Of a DNA stretch of 64,000 nt, positions 44,780 through 54,306 are shown piece after piece. Position 1 is the stretch's first letter. Each line of letters opens with the position of its first letter. The stretch lies in contig NW_025931881.1 in assembly GCF_000764305.2 (NCBI RefSeq), forward strand, positions 33,639 through 97,638, in the 5' to 3' direction. Origin of the DNA: Hyalella azteca. Its lineage: Eukaryota > Arthropoda > Malacostraca > Amphipoda > Hyalellidae. Below the pieces are notes generated by a model. That model did not search any database, was not told the DNA's origin, and saw only the letters and a list, made by a program, of their open reading frames with translations. The position numbers and the translations under genes were made by a program.

Positions 44780-44980
44780 CATGGCTGCAACCCAGCATGA
44801 TGGCCTGGTAGCAAACCCAGCATGATTGCCATGTAGCAACCCAGCATGATGGCCTGGTTGCAACATAGCATGATTGCCTGGTTGCAACCAACATGATTGC
44901 CTGGTTGCAACCAGCATGATTGCCTGGTTGCAACCCAGTATGATTGCCTGGTTGGAAACCAGCATGATTGCCTTGTTGCC
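44780..44980. repeat. 25-bp minisatellite, array 3 (intron between gamma1 and delta1)
   Basis: A short array of about 8 units of GGTTGCAACCCAGCATGATT, the cassette-1 counterpart of the two large arrays in cassette 2. Confidence 0.92.
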
Positions 44981-46228
44981 TCGGTAGCGAGTCTGCCAGC
45001 CTACACCCGACCATCTGGTCGGCCAGTCCTTCACCCAAAGTTGCTCTAAAGTGTTCATGGGAGCCCGCGTGGCGTTTACATGGCCCGTAGGGCACACATG
45101 TTCCACCCGTGAGGAGCAGACGTGGACCGTGGGGCACACGAGCTCAACCCTTGAGGAACATACGAGGCCTGTGGGCCTCGTATGTTCACGAGTACACGGG
45201 CTGTACTCGTGTTCACGAGTACACGGGCTGTACTCGTGAGGACACGTGGTCAGTGAGGCGTTGACAAACTTTCATTTGTGCCTTCGTTTAAAGTGCAGCA
45301 CGCCTCTCCGATGGCATAAAGCGTATTTGAGCCTTAAAATACGAGACAGCATCTACGTATAAAGCATATTACAAGCAATTAAATATACTCCATATGTGTG
45401 GAATTTAAATATATGGAAACTAAACTAAACTAACTCAAAATTGTTATCCTCTGAACGCAGCCGTTAAACTAAACTTGGTCCTGCTGCAGCAGTTCTAGCA
45501 AGGCTGCATATCCCAAACCACCCGCCCTCACCTAGGTTCTCATATTTGCCGTGCAGGGCGTGCAGGCTGAGGGGGGCGCGGAGTGCGATGCGCAGCTTAG
45601 TTGTGGCCGTAGCCACGGACTCCACTGCGGCTACCCCAGCTGCGCTGCTGATGCCGCACTGCAGCTCAGTGAGCTGACACCTGCGACAGAATTGTTGGTG
45701 GTGTTTTGATGTCAGCGCCAGAGATGCTGAATAAGCAATTATAATTATTGTATATGAAATAAAAAGCCGGGTTGTGGGGTAGAAATCATATATTAAAGAA
45801 TAGACTTACTCAACTCATAACAATAAACGATTATGATTAGGGATATATAGCGTGGGGCGCTATATATCCCCACGCTATATATGCGCTATATGTCCATGAG
45901 CTATAGCCTACTGTGCTATATATCCCCACGCTTCCTAGCGTGATGCTTCCCAGCGTGATGCTTCCCAGCGTGGTGCTTCCCAGCGTGGTGCTTCCCAGCG
46001 TGGTGCTTCCCGGCGTGGTGCTTCCTAGCGTGGTGCTTCCCAGCGCGGTGCTTCCCAGCGTGGTGCTTCCTAGCGTGGTGATTCCCAGCGTGGCGCTTCC
46101 TAGCGTGGTGCTTCCTAGCGTGGTGCTTCCCAGCGTGCTGCTTCCCAGCGTGGCGCTTCCTAGCGTGGTGCTTCCCAGCGTGGTGCTTCCCAGCGTGGTG
46201 CTTCCCAGCGTGGTGCTTCCCAGCGTGG
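44981..46228. repeat. Duplicated gamma-exon block, copy 1, with a 15-bp array
   Basis: The block contains gamma1, a 25-nt palindromic repeat CACGAGTACACGGGC near 45,187-45,240, a hairpin AGCGTGGGG/CCCCACGCT at about 45,848-45,876, and about 20 units of AGCGTGGTGCTTCCC (45,913-46,228). It ends at a single N (46,229). Confidence 0.85.
45532..45680 (-). CDS. Exon gamma1 of receptor (LRR-like unit, cassette 1)
   Basis: Acceptor CTGTCGCAG and donor CTAG|GTGAGGG bound 149 nt, entering with 1 nt and leaving 1 nt. It begins CQLTELQCGISSAAGVAA and ends PLSLHALHGKYENL. The stretch TTKLRIALRAP is a beta-strand-like alternation. Compared with gamma2 the conserved L, I and L stay fixed, while the residues between them (K/E, R/Y, A/S, R/P) all change. 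The length is not a multiple of three, so exactly one gamma exon per cassette keeps the frame. Confidence 0.85.
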
Positions 46229-46229
46229 N

Positions 46230-46345
46230 CCCTATTGTTGCTGTGCGCCATCATTGCAGTGCCCTATTGTTGCTGTGCGCCCTCATTGCAGTGCCCTATT
46301 GTTGCTGTGCGCCATCATTGCAGTGCCCCATTGTTGCTGTGCACT
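46230..46345. repeat. 32-bp tandem repeat after the single-N join
   Basis: Units contain CCCTATTGTTGCTGTGCGCC and ATCATTGCAGTG, nearly four copies. 46,346-47,045 after it is unique AT-rich intron with nothing recognised. Confidence 0.85.
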
Positions 46346-47045
46346 TCATTCCCGTACACTGTTATAGTTCATTGCTGTATATCACCTACCCTATGTTTAT
46401 TGTTGTAGTTGTCTTGCTTTAGCTTTATTTAATAGAACTTTTGCAATTATTTATCTTGTCAGTGTTCAATTAGCGTGTTTTGTCCAATAAATAATTGTTT
46501 GTTATGCTTCCATTTCCTTCTTGTTGTAAATCGGTCGCAGTATTGGGTTAAGTTTCGAATCTACTTGGCTTTGTCCGCACTTGAACCTCCCAGCCTCAAA
46601 AATTGTCTAATCTAGGCCTACGAGTAAAACTGTCTTTAATTAACACGTTGACTCTGAAGTGGTACATATGCGTACCACGAATTGTATTTCTCAAGGACGT
46701 AGTGGTACATAATTAAGGGTTGCCAGATGGCCTAAAAACGGCCAAATCCGCAAACAAAAATGGCCAAGAAAGACATGGAACTAAATACATTCTAGAATAT
46801 TTTAAGTAAGTTTCGAAGTAAAAATTTCATTTTTTGCGTTTTTTTCATTTAATTTGGAAGTACCTCTATCATAAATTTTAGCGGGCTAACGCAATTGAAA
46901 AAATCTAAATCGCGAAATTTCTCCTGAAAAAGACTGTCTGGGAGCCCTATTTCAAAATTGTACAAAAAATGAAGTAATAGTACAAGATGAAGCAATCGGA
47001 GTCAACGAGTTAACTATGACCACTAAAGAGGCAAATGTCGCTGAC

Positions 47046-47262
47046 CTGGAGCCTTTGAGGCACTCCAGCAGGTCGTCGCAGGGCTCGGGGCTTGCTGGCA
47101 CTCCTGCTGGTCTGATGTCCAGCAGCAGTTGTCCCTTGTAACGCCGCGCCAGGTCAGACCAGCTGGTGCCTGCAGAGCGCAGCACCGCAGCTGGCATCTT
47201 GATGTTGATGACTCGAGGCTGCTGATGTGGCAGCATTAGTGCAACTGCCATCACGTCTCCAG
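47046..47262 (-). CDS. Exon beta1 of receptor (LRR-like unit, cassette 1)
   Basis: Acceptor CTTCGTCCGCAG and donor CAG|GTCAGC bound 217 nt, entering with 2 nt and leaving 2 nt. It encodes about 72 residues: GDVMAVALMLPHQQPRVINI, then SWSDLARRYKGQLLLDIRP and PCDDLLECLKGSR. The segment from KGQLLLDI to LLECLKG fits one LRR-like beta-alpha unit. It differs from beta2 (39,388-39,604) at 12 bases by my count; 11 change the amino acid, including three codons changed at two positions. The adjoining 75 nt of intron look identical between the copies. Confidence 0.88.
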
Positions 47263-48690
47263 CTGCGGACGAAGGATGAGGATACTTGTTGCCTGATGTG
47301 GCGTGAGCTTGGGTAGAGCGATAGAAGGATGATGGGTGAAGATGTATGTTGAGTAACGTAGAGAGGTAGAGACAAGGATGATGGACGAAGAACGAGTTGA
47401 ATGGAGTCGATAAGTAAATAACGAAGTAAAAGATGGGAGTAGGTAAGTATAAAAGTATCGCTACTGTATGTGTAGGAAGCCCGCCATCCCCGTATAGAAA
47501 AATGGATGACAAATCAAGATTAATATAAAGAGACGGACGAAGAGGACTGTGATAAGTACGGAAAGGGAAGCTAGGTAAAGAGAGAGATTTGAAAGGAGAA
47601 GAGAGCGATTATATAGGGAGAGAAGAATGATATGAAGAGAGGAAAGATAAGTAGGGTGATGGGTTATTAGTTGAGGGATGATAAGTAGAAAGAGGGATGA
47701 TAGTATGAAAGTGGGATGATAGGCAGAGAGAGGTGATGAGTATGGAGAGAGCAATGATATGTAGACAGTGGAAAGATTGTCAGAGAGTGTGGGATTCTAC
47801 GTAGAGAGAGGGATGATGGGTAGATATAGAGGGATGATTAGTAGTGTCGAATGATAGAGAGGGGGGGGGTGGGTGAACGCTATTCTCTTCGTGCAGCCTT
47901 GGTGACCGCGCATCAGGACGGTACCTAAAATTAATGTATTATGTTTTATGTAGTGTGTGTAAAGATATGCACTGTAATTCTGGCATTGTCTATATATTAA
48001 TAAGTTGTTTTCGTAAAGTGTTTTCTAAACACTTTCAATTTTGAATTTAATTTCCGTTGTTTGTTTTGTTGTTAATGCTGACTCTGTTTAGCTGTATAAT
48101 ATTTTTTAATCGGTAAACAAAGAGACCTTTTTAGCAACACAGGGCGCATTAGCTCATTTTAGGTTCATTATATTGTGGGAAGTATAGTTAGACGGACACT
48201 GCCAGCCAGTATACTATTGGTAAATATTACTGCTATTATTACTAAATAATAATACTACTATTACTATTATTAAATATTACTGATCGGCATTGGAAGGCAT
48301 GACAAAGTATATATCTGGTAGCAGAGGTGGAGTGTTTGGTGTGAGGCAGGGGCGCTGAATGTGAATAGAGTTTAAAAGCGTGATATGAATGTGAAGGAAA
48401 CTGTGAAGAACCTGATGACATTTGGGTCATTTGAGTGAGAAAGAGAATAGAGTGGATGGGATGGAGGAGACTCTGATTGAGGGCAAGGAGAAATGGAGCG
48501 TAAGTGTTATTTACTGGCGATTGAAAAACAAATAGATAAATAAATGAACAAATAAATTTCATTGATAGTAATATTTTTGAAGCAACCATGATATCTGTAA
48601 ATTAGGTCATCTTTTATGGACAAATTTACCAAATTCTCTCTTTTATCAAATATAGGTATACAAATGGTTCTCTGTCTTAATTTCTTTACA
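47263..48690. repeat. Duplicated block upstream of beta1
   Basis: This is the counterpart of 39,605-41,269. The part from 48,338 is also repeated at 62,268 onward. Confidence 0.85.
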
Positions 48691-49520
48691 ATTAGCTCCT
48701 AGGTTGTCTTCTGAAAATACGACTCCTTCCAATTAATAAATTTATTCTTCCATTTCTAATTAATATGTTTGTTCGCACCTGTCTCACTAATATATTAATT
48801 AGCTGCATTTTGATTAATAAATGCGCATCTGTCTAATTGATTTATTTATTCACCGCTTTCTAATCAATAAATACGCCCGATTCTAATTGGCATATTTATT
48901 CGCCCCTTTCTAACTAATAAATACGCCCCTTTCTAATTAATGAGTACGCCCCTTTCTAATTAATATATTTAATCGCCTCTGTCTAATTAATTAGTACGCC
49001 CCTTTCTAATTAGTATATTTATTCACCCCTTTTTAATGAATAAAAAAAAACACTTTTAATAAATATTAAATTTTTTTAGCCACTAATTAATAAAAAACCC
49101 TTTCAAATTAGTATATTTATTCGCCCAGTCCTCATTAAATATATACGCCCCTTTCAAATTAGTATATTTATTCGCCCCCTTTCTAATTTAAATACGCCTC
49201 TTTCTAATTAGTATATTTATTCACCCCTTTCCAATTAATAAATATGCCCCTTTCTAATTAGCATATTTATTCGCCCCCTTCTAATTAATGAATACGCCCG
49301 TTTCTAATTAATAAATACACCCTTTCTATTCAATATATTTATTCGCCCATTTCTAATCAATATATTTAATCGCCCCCTTCAAATTATTAAATGCGCTCCT
49401 TTCTAATTAGTATATTTATTCGCCCCTTTCTAAATAATAAATCCACCACCTTTCTAATAATCACTATATATATTTGCCCCTCTCTAATTAATATATTTTT
49501 TTGCCCCTTTTTAATTAAAA
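48690..49520. repeat. AT-rich satellite with CGCCCCTTTCTAATTA units, array 2
   Basis: Same family as 41,270-42,440, about 30 degenerate units. It lies in the intron between alpha1 and beta1. Confidence 0.92.
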
Positions 49521-50294
49521 TTGCAGTTTTTCTGCCTATGTTCTGACTATGAGCTGCGGAGCTGCCCTACGCAAAGGCCTGGCCTTAGGTCACCACAACC
49601 TAATTAGTGAATTTGAATGGTGGAAATTATTACTTAATAAAATACCATGTTTTCTACGTAAAAGTGGTATTGTAGTCGCAAATAGCAAGCATTCCAATTG
49701 AGACAAACCAACAATACCATTGACAAATAATGTACAGTACAGCATGATTTAGAGCATCTGATGCAACATTCCGAGATATGGGCTCTGGCACAGTTGTTAC
49801 AAAACTTATCGTTTCTTCATTTAAGATGTTGCTTCATCTGCCATATCCAACTGTTACCATCTATAGCGTGTTGGAACTTAGAAAATTTATAAAGAAAAAT
49901 CCTAAACTAAACCAATCAATTAGAAAACCGAGTCTCTAGGCATATCTTATCATTTCAATATGTCTAGGTTTTCAAATTGATGGATTGTAATCAGGTATAT
50001 TCTTAAGATTAGGATAACGTTTGAAAATTAAAAGATATTATTCATTCACAAAATTTACTAAAGAACTTCACGTGATTACTAAAAAATAACTCAGATGGCC
50101 TTTTTTATTAGGCCTTTCATGTTTTAAACGATCTTTAATTCAAAACAATATTTTATTGCCGCTTCTTCCGTAATGTGTATAGTGTATGCAAAGCAATGTA
50201 TGTTGAATATGCTGGTGCTTGTAAAGTAATCTATGACATGGGTGCCAGTATATGCATTATAATCTATGCCATGCAAGTGTCTACATCGACTCAC
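49521..50294. repeat. Segmental duplication next to alpha1 (counterpart 62,760-63,893)
   Basis: 49,521-50,224 is unique intron sequence repeated upstream with clear divergence. 50,225-50,280 is a short stretch of the 33-bp minisatellite, much shorter than at the other two sites. Confidence 0.85.
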
Positions 50295-50518
50295 CGCTGT
50301 GCACGCCCCACACGTCAGTCTCTTTGATCGTGACCTCGGCCGCGTGCTTCGCCAGCGCGGTGACTTCAGGGCTCCTCAGCAGCACCGCCTGCCAGTCGCC
50401 GCCCCTGGTGACGCCGGCGGCAGTGAGGGCGTCCCTCAGTTGGGGCCAGCGCTTCTGGAACTGCCGGGGGCTACTGCTGCTCAGGTCCTGCAGGACGTAC
50501 TGCAGCACTTCCAGGAAG
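50295..50518 (-). CDS. Exon alpha1 of receptor (LRR-like unit)
   Basis: Acceptor TTACACTATTCCAG and donor G|GTGAGTCG bound a 224-nt exon entering with 1 nt and leaving 1 nt. It encodes about 74 residues including FQKRWPQLRDALTAAG, then GGDWQAVLLRSPEV and a stretch ending DVWGVHS. Its homologue alpha3 (29,519-29,739) shares the pattern F-x-x-x-W-P-x-x-x-x-A-x-x-x-AG and DW-x-x-x-LL-x-x-P. The alpha0 copy at the window end differs at one base in 107 compared, although the neighbouring introns differ much more. That pattern suggests this exon is constrained, in contrast to the beta to epsilon exons. I do not recognise it as a named domain; by position it lies between the NACHT region and the LRR-like exons. 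Confidence 0.85.
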
Positions 50519-50760
50519 CTGGAATAGTGTAAATGAAAGCATAAACTTTGAATCGTGTAGTAAACTTAATTCGAAGTCAAAAACTTCGGGACCGCAAAAT
50601 AGCTAAGATGATATTTAATAATTGGCACACCCCTTCAACATGCAAATCATGTTAAGAAAGCAAACTTGCTTCGTCCGGAATAGGGAATTATATCTCATAT
50701 ATTCCTGAAAAATTTTATTGCAAGCTTCACATACGAAATTACGACGTAGTCAACACTCAC

Positions 50761-50805
50761 TGTTCGAGGTGGCACCGCTCGACAGACTCTTGTTCGGTTC
50801 CATCA
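50761..50805 (-). CDS. Exon 2 (zeta1), 45-nt linker exon
   Basis: Acceptor CCTTGGGCAG precedes it and donor GTGAGTG follows. It enters with 1 nt and leaves 2 nt, so it is phase-symmetric and could be skipped without a frameshift. It continues the frame from exon 1 (TG+T gives Cys), encodes DGTEQESVERCHLE, and joins alpha1 as His-Phe-Leu-Glu. A similar phase-symmetric exon (zeta3) precedes alpha3, which supports both. The exon is too short for domain recognition. Confidence 0.75.
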
Positions 50806-51011
50806 CTGCCCAAGGAAGCACATATTTCTAATTGAGGCATAACATTACAACATAACATTAAAAATATTATTGACATATTTTTCAACTTGACGCATAACAT
50901 CTTGATACACAGAACAGTAAATGTTCCAATTGAACAGTAATTGAGAGAACAGTTCTTTGACGTTGTTAGTCGGTATTATGCTATAAATAACCCTTGAAGA
51001 TGTGGGCTTAC

Positions 51012-52849
51012 CATAGATTTGCTGCCGGCGCCATGCCCAGGATATCCAGGAGAGGTTCGTCGGTACTCATCATGCACTTTTTAACGTAAGTTGCTGCTGC
51101 CCGTTCCTGGATGCTCTTGTGTCTGAAGGAGTAGGTCGTTTTAGCGCTATAAGACAGCGTTCTCTTCGTAATGAACATGACGGAGAGCAGCACGTCGGAC
51201 TTTAGGCCCTTGTGGCCACAGTGGGATGTTATTTCTAAGTGACATAATTCTTTCACTGGCAGGAACTCGTCTTCAAAGAAGCTGATCCTGTCGCTCGCAA
51301 GAAACTCCACAGCGAACTTGCCAATAATCACAAACAGCTTGTGAATAAGAACCTCAATGTCGAGGACATCACAGTCGCTGAGCTTTTCTTCAAAGATGAT
51401 CTTATATAGATTCAATGTGTCTCCTGACACGTCGCTTGCCCTTTTCCAATTATTTATAGTTTGTGGAGAGCGCCGGTATATAGCGCAGTAGTGCAGCAGA
51501 GCCATTGGTGTGACGAAAAGCGCTCTGATGTGTAGGTCCAGTCTGGAGAATCGTTCGGACATCGCTCCAGCTGCCGCAGGGTCTGTGCTTAGTCTTTGTT
51601 CATACTTTTTTATGAACTCTACCTGCTCATCTAAATGAGTGAGAGGTGAAATCACGTACAATGAGTAGTGACAATTATTTTTGGCAAGTAACTGGATCAA
51701 TTTTCCGACAGCGGGAGGACGGCTGGTGAAAAGAATGCGGGAATTAGGGTCCCAGGTTTTCTTTAACAGCTCACGCAGAACTGCAACGGACTCCTCGTTG
51801 TGCTCATCGAATGCGTCGACCAGGAACAGCACCCGGAGACGTGACAGCGCTTGGAGGGTTCCTTCCTTTCCGAGGTCCGAGCATACTCGACCAAAAAGTC
51901 CCACAAAGACTTCATGTAATGTTTTTGAAGTCCTATCCCGGCACTCGATGTGGACAAGAATGTCAAAATCTTCCAGAAAGTGCGGGTTGGATTTTGGCAA
52001 TTTAACGAACTGCAGGATTATGTTCTTGAGTAGGGTCGTCTTGCCAGCTCCTACGTCACCTAGGACAATTACGATTTTATCACTTGCATCGAAAACACAT
52101 TGGTACCTGAAAGTGTTAGTTTCCTCGTCTTCTAGTGTCATTTCAGTTGCATGAAACACATCTGACCGGTCCACGCGGCCGGCATCGAAAGGGAGATCTT
52201 CCACGGTGAGGTCCTGGAAACGAAGCCTTGCAAATTCCTTCCCCTCGACTAGTAAACGGTGGATGTTGTAAGCCAGCTTCTTCCCCGCTGAAGTAGGCCC
52301 ACTTTTTATCTCGGCCTGCAGATCTCGTTCCATTAATTTTGTTTCACTTTCAGGAAGTTTGTAAAAGTCTCCACTTATTTGAATCAACTCCTTCATCTTT
52401 TTTTCCATCTCATCAATTCTCTTTGGATCCCTCATCGATTTTTCGTTGTGCATCATATCATTTATAACGTCCTTGACAGCTTTTAATTTGTCTATAACTT
52501 CTACCGTGTCCCGCGGATCATTTTTCTTTACTTCGAAAATCATCTGGTAGAGTTTGAACAGCGTAGTCATATCCATGGCATCAGAAGTGGTGTCGGTTTC
52601 AAATGACCTTGCCATGGATTTGTTTCCGCAAAATTTTTTCCATTCTGTTTGAGTGAAAGATTGGCCTTGAAGTCTCTCTAGATAATCTTTATACGTTTCT
52701 GTTTGATTTTTATCTCCACATTCGATGGATAAAATCTTCCCGACGTACTTGGGGCAAAGTTCCATGATGCTGTTGTAGTTCAGGTAAAGGGTCTCCATAT
52801 CCTGGAAATCGTCTTTTTTTGCGGTACTTGCAGTTGCCGAAGATGCCAT
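51012..52849 (-). CDS. NACHT-domain exon 1 of NLR-type receptor
   Basis: This exon encodes 612 codons plus 2 nt and ends at donor G|GTAAGC. I chose the ATG at 52,849 because it has a good context (AAG ATG G) and a pyrimidine-rich tract ending in CAG lies 8 nt upstream, suggesting a 5'UTR intron; the frame stays open to an ATG at 53,020. Residues 20-165 are helical, with INDMMHNEKSM near 129-139 recalling the HEPN (DZIP3-like) motif, a weak match. The NACHT module shows Walker A GDVGAGKTTLL at 264-274, Walker B LFLVDAFDE at 341-349, sensor-1 RILFTSRPP at 371-379, the helical-domain proline motif VTPMALLHYC at 446-455, and a winged-helix end SFRHKSIQERAAATYV at 574-589, like the F-H-x-x-x-QE-x-x-AA block of NLRs. 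It should bind ATP or GTP and drive oligomerisation. No signal peptide or membrane segment is visible. The NACHT call is secure, the HEPN call tentative. Confidence 0.93.
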
Positions 52850-52857
52850 CTTGCAAC

Positions 52858-53674
52858 CTGTCTCTGCCCATAAAGAAAATTCGAATAAATAAAAAAGTTT
52901 CAGCCGCTGAGTTTCTTGGACTTTAACAAGGGAAATAGTCGTGACTGACGCTGTGTATTTGCGATGTGAATCATTGTGACTTATGTTGTGCGTATCTTGC
53001 GGTCCGCTTACGGAAATCATCGGGATTTATTCGTTCATTTCCGTACAATTAAAATGAATACATAAACGTCACGAAGTACATAATCGTTGGGAAATTGCCT
53101 AACAATTATTTATGTAGCTGTTCTGACTTTTTTATTCGCTCACTCAATCCCAATCAACGAACGACAAATTATTTTTTAGCCTGTTACCGGAATTCTCTGT
53201 ACATGTGGACCGACCATGTAATTCGTGGGACCAAATGATAGCATTTATCCCCATTCATTTACACCTTGGTATACACTACGTGTGTACCAGTTGTTCAAAA
53301 TTTGTGTACTCAGAAAAATGAGTGAGACTATGAACAAATGTCGGTGCAAATTTTGCCTTTTAGAGTGATATCTTGACCCAGTTTGGCCCGTGAAAAGGGC
53401 GTACATATCAGTAGTACGTGCGGATAGTGAGTCCCTATTTTGACAATATGACTTATTCATTTTTCTGAGTAGACAGAGGTAAACCAAGCAAATGAATATG
53501 TATAACAACGCAAGAGCATTAACAGAGTCCAATTCTCAGTGTATCCATGCAAATGGTATTCATGAATCATGAGCCAGCTCCACGCTGCCTGTCGCGTCCA
53601 GTACGCGTACGACTTGCACTTTTCGATTGTAGCCTTACGACGCGGAGCTTTATTCGGGGTCGCAGCCGCCTGCC
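52858..53674. other. 5' flank or 5'UTR intron of the receptor gene
   Basis: Minus-strand sequence just above 52,857 ends TTTCTTTATGGGCAGAGACAG, compatible with a 3' splice site. No upstream exon or promoter element could be identified. A 95-codon minus-strand frame at 53,245-53,532 has no recognised features. Confidence 0.4.
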
Positions 53675-54306
53675 ATTTATTACTGAGGTTTGGATACCTG
53701 GCTTGCTGTATAAAATAGCTCTAGCAGGGATTTCTGGTCCTTTAGCAAGATGGCTACATAACTATTTAATGGACCGCAAGGTGAAAGTCAGACTGCGGGG
53801 GGTATTATCAGACACATGCCTCTTGGCATCAGGCCTGCCCCAGGGCTCGGTGCTCAGCCCACTGCTATTCAATCTTATGCTCAGGGATCTCCCACAGCTA
53901 CCTGGAGTCTCCACTCATATCTATGCAGACGACATAACAATAGCATGCCAGAGCCCCACCTTGATTGAAACAAAACGCACTATTCAACAATACCTTGACC
54001 TTCTCCTGAACTTCTGTGACACTTGGGGTCTTGCAGTTAATGTGGAAAAAACAACTTTCCAATACTTCACGAAAAAGCGAATCAATATCCCAGTATTAAG
54101 GTACAACCATCGCCCTCTGCTCTATGTGCGGCAGCATTGAGTACTGGGAATGACTTTCGACGCCCCGCGACTCAGATGGGGTCCTCACATCACAGCTCTC
54201 AGAAGTGATGCATTGAAGCGCATTGGGATAATGAAACATTTAGCATCCCCAAACTGGGGTGCAAGTGCTAAATTCCTGCGAACCTTCTATCTTGCATACA
54301 TACGTG
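53675..54306 (+). pseudogene. LINE polymerase with RNase H, 5' half (RT domain)
   Basis: The RT frame shows ASGLPQGSVLSPLLFNLML and the catalytic block HIYADDITIAC, then a thumb-like region with FLRTFYLAYIRA. It is 5'-truncated: similarity starts near VWIPGLLYKIALAGI. A stop codon at 54,138-54,140 interrupts the frame; the frame resumes in phase at VLGMTFDAPRLRW. It is cut at 54,306 by a hAT insertion and continues at 56,233. With an RNase H domain it fits the I/LOA/R1-type LINE groups; I cannot assign the clade more exactly. Confidence 0.88.

Larger units (their letters stand above)
25748..52849 (-). other. Multi-exon NACHT/LRR-like (NLR-type) receptor gene, whole model
   Basis: This entry summarises the gene whose exons are listed separately. 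A 5' exon with a NACHT NTPase domain is followed by short exons of six recurring types encoding LRR-like units. Every junction I propose has GT at the donor and AG at the acceptor. Phases agree as follows: exon 1 leaves 2 nt, zeta 2, alpha 1, beta 2, gamma 1, delta 2, epsilon 2. Cassette 1 joined to cassette 3 gives 1,242 codons plus stop. Replacing beta1 to epsilon1 by beta2 to epsilon2 gives 1,258. NLR proteins usually act as cytosolic sensors that oligomerise through the NACHT module on ligand sensing; that role is inferred from the family. Nearly every large intron carries its own minisatellite. I saw no AATAAA close to the stop codon. The family call is firm; which exons are joined in real transcripts is unknown. 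Confidence 0.85.

Noticed and set aside
51681..52154. 157-codon plus-strand frame
   Set aside because: It is antisense to the NACHT exon, whose conserved motifs are on the minus strand.
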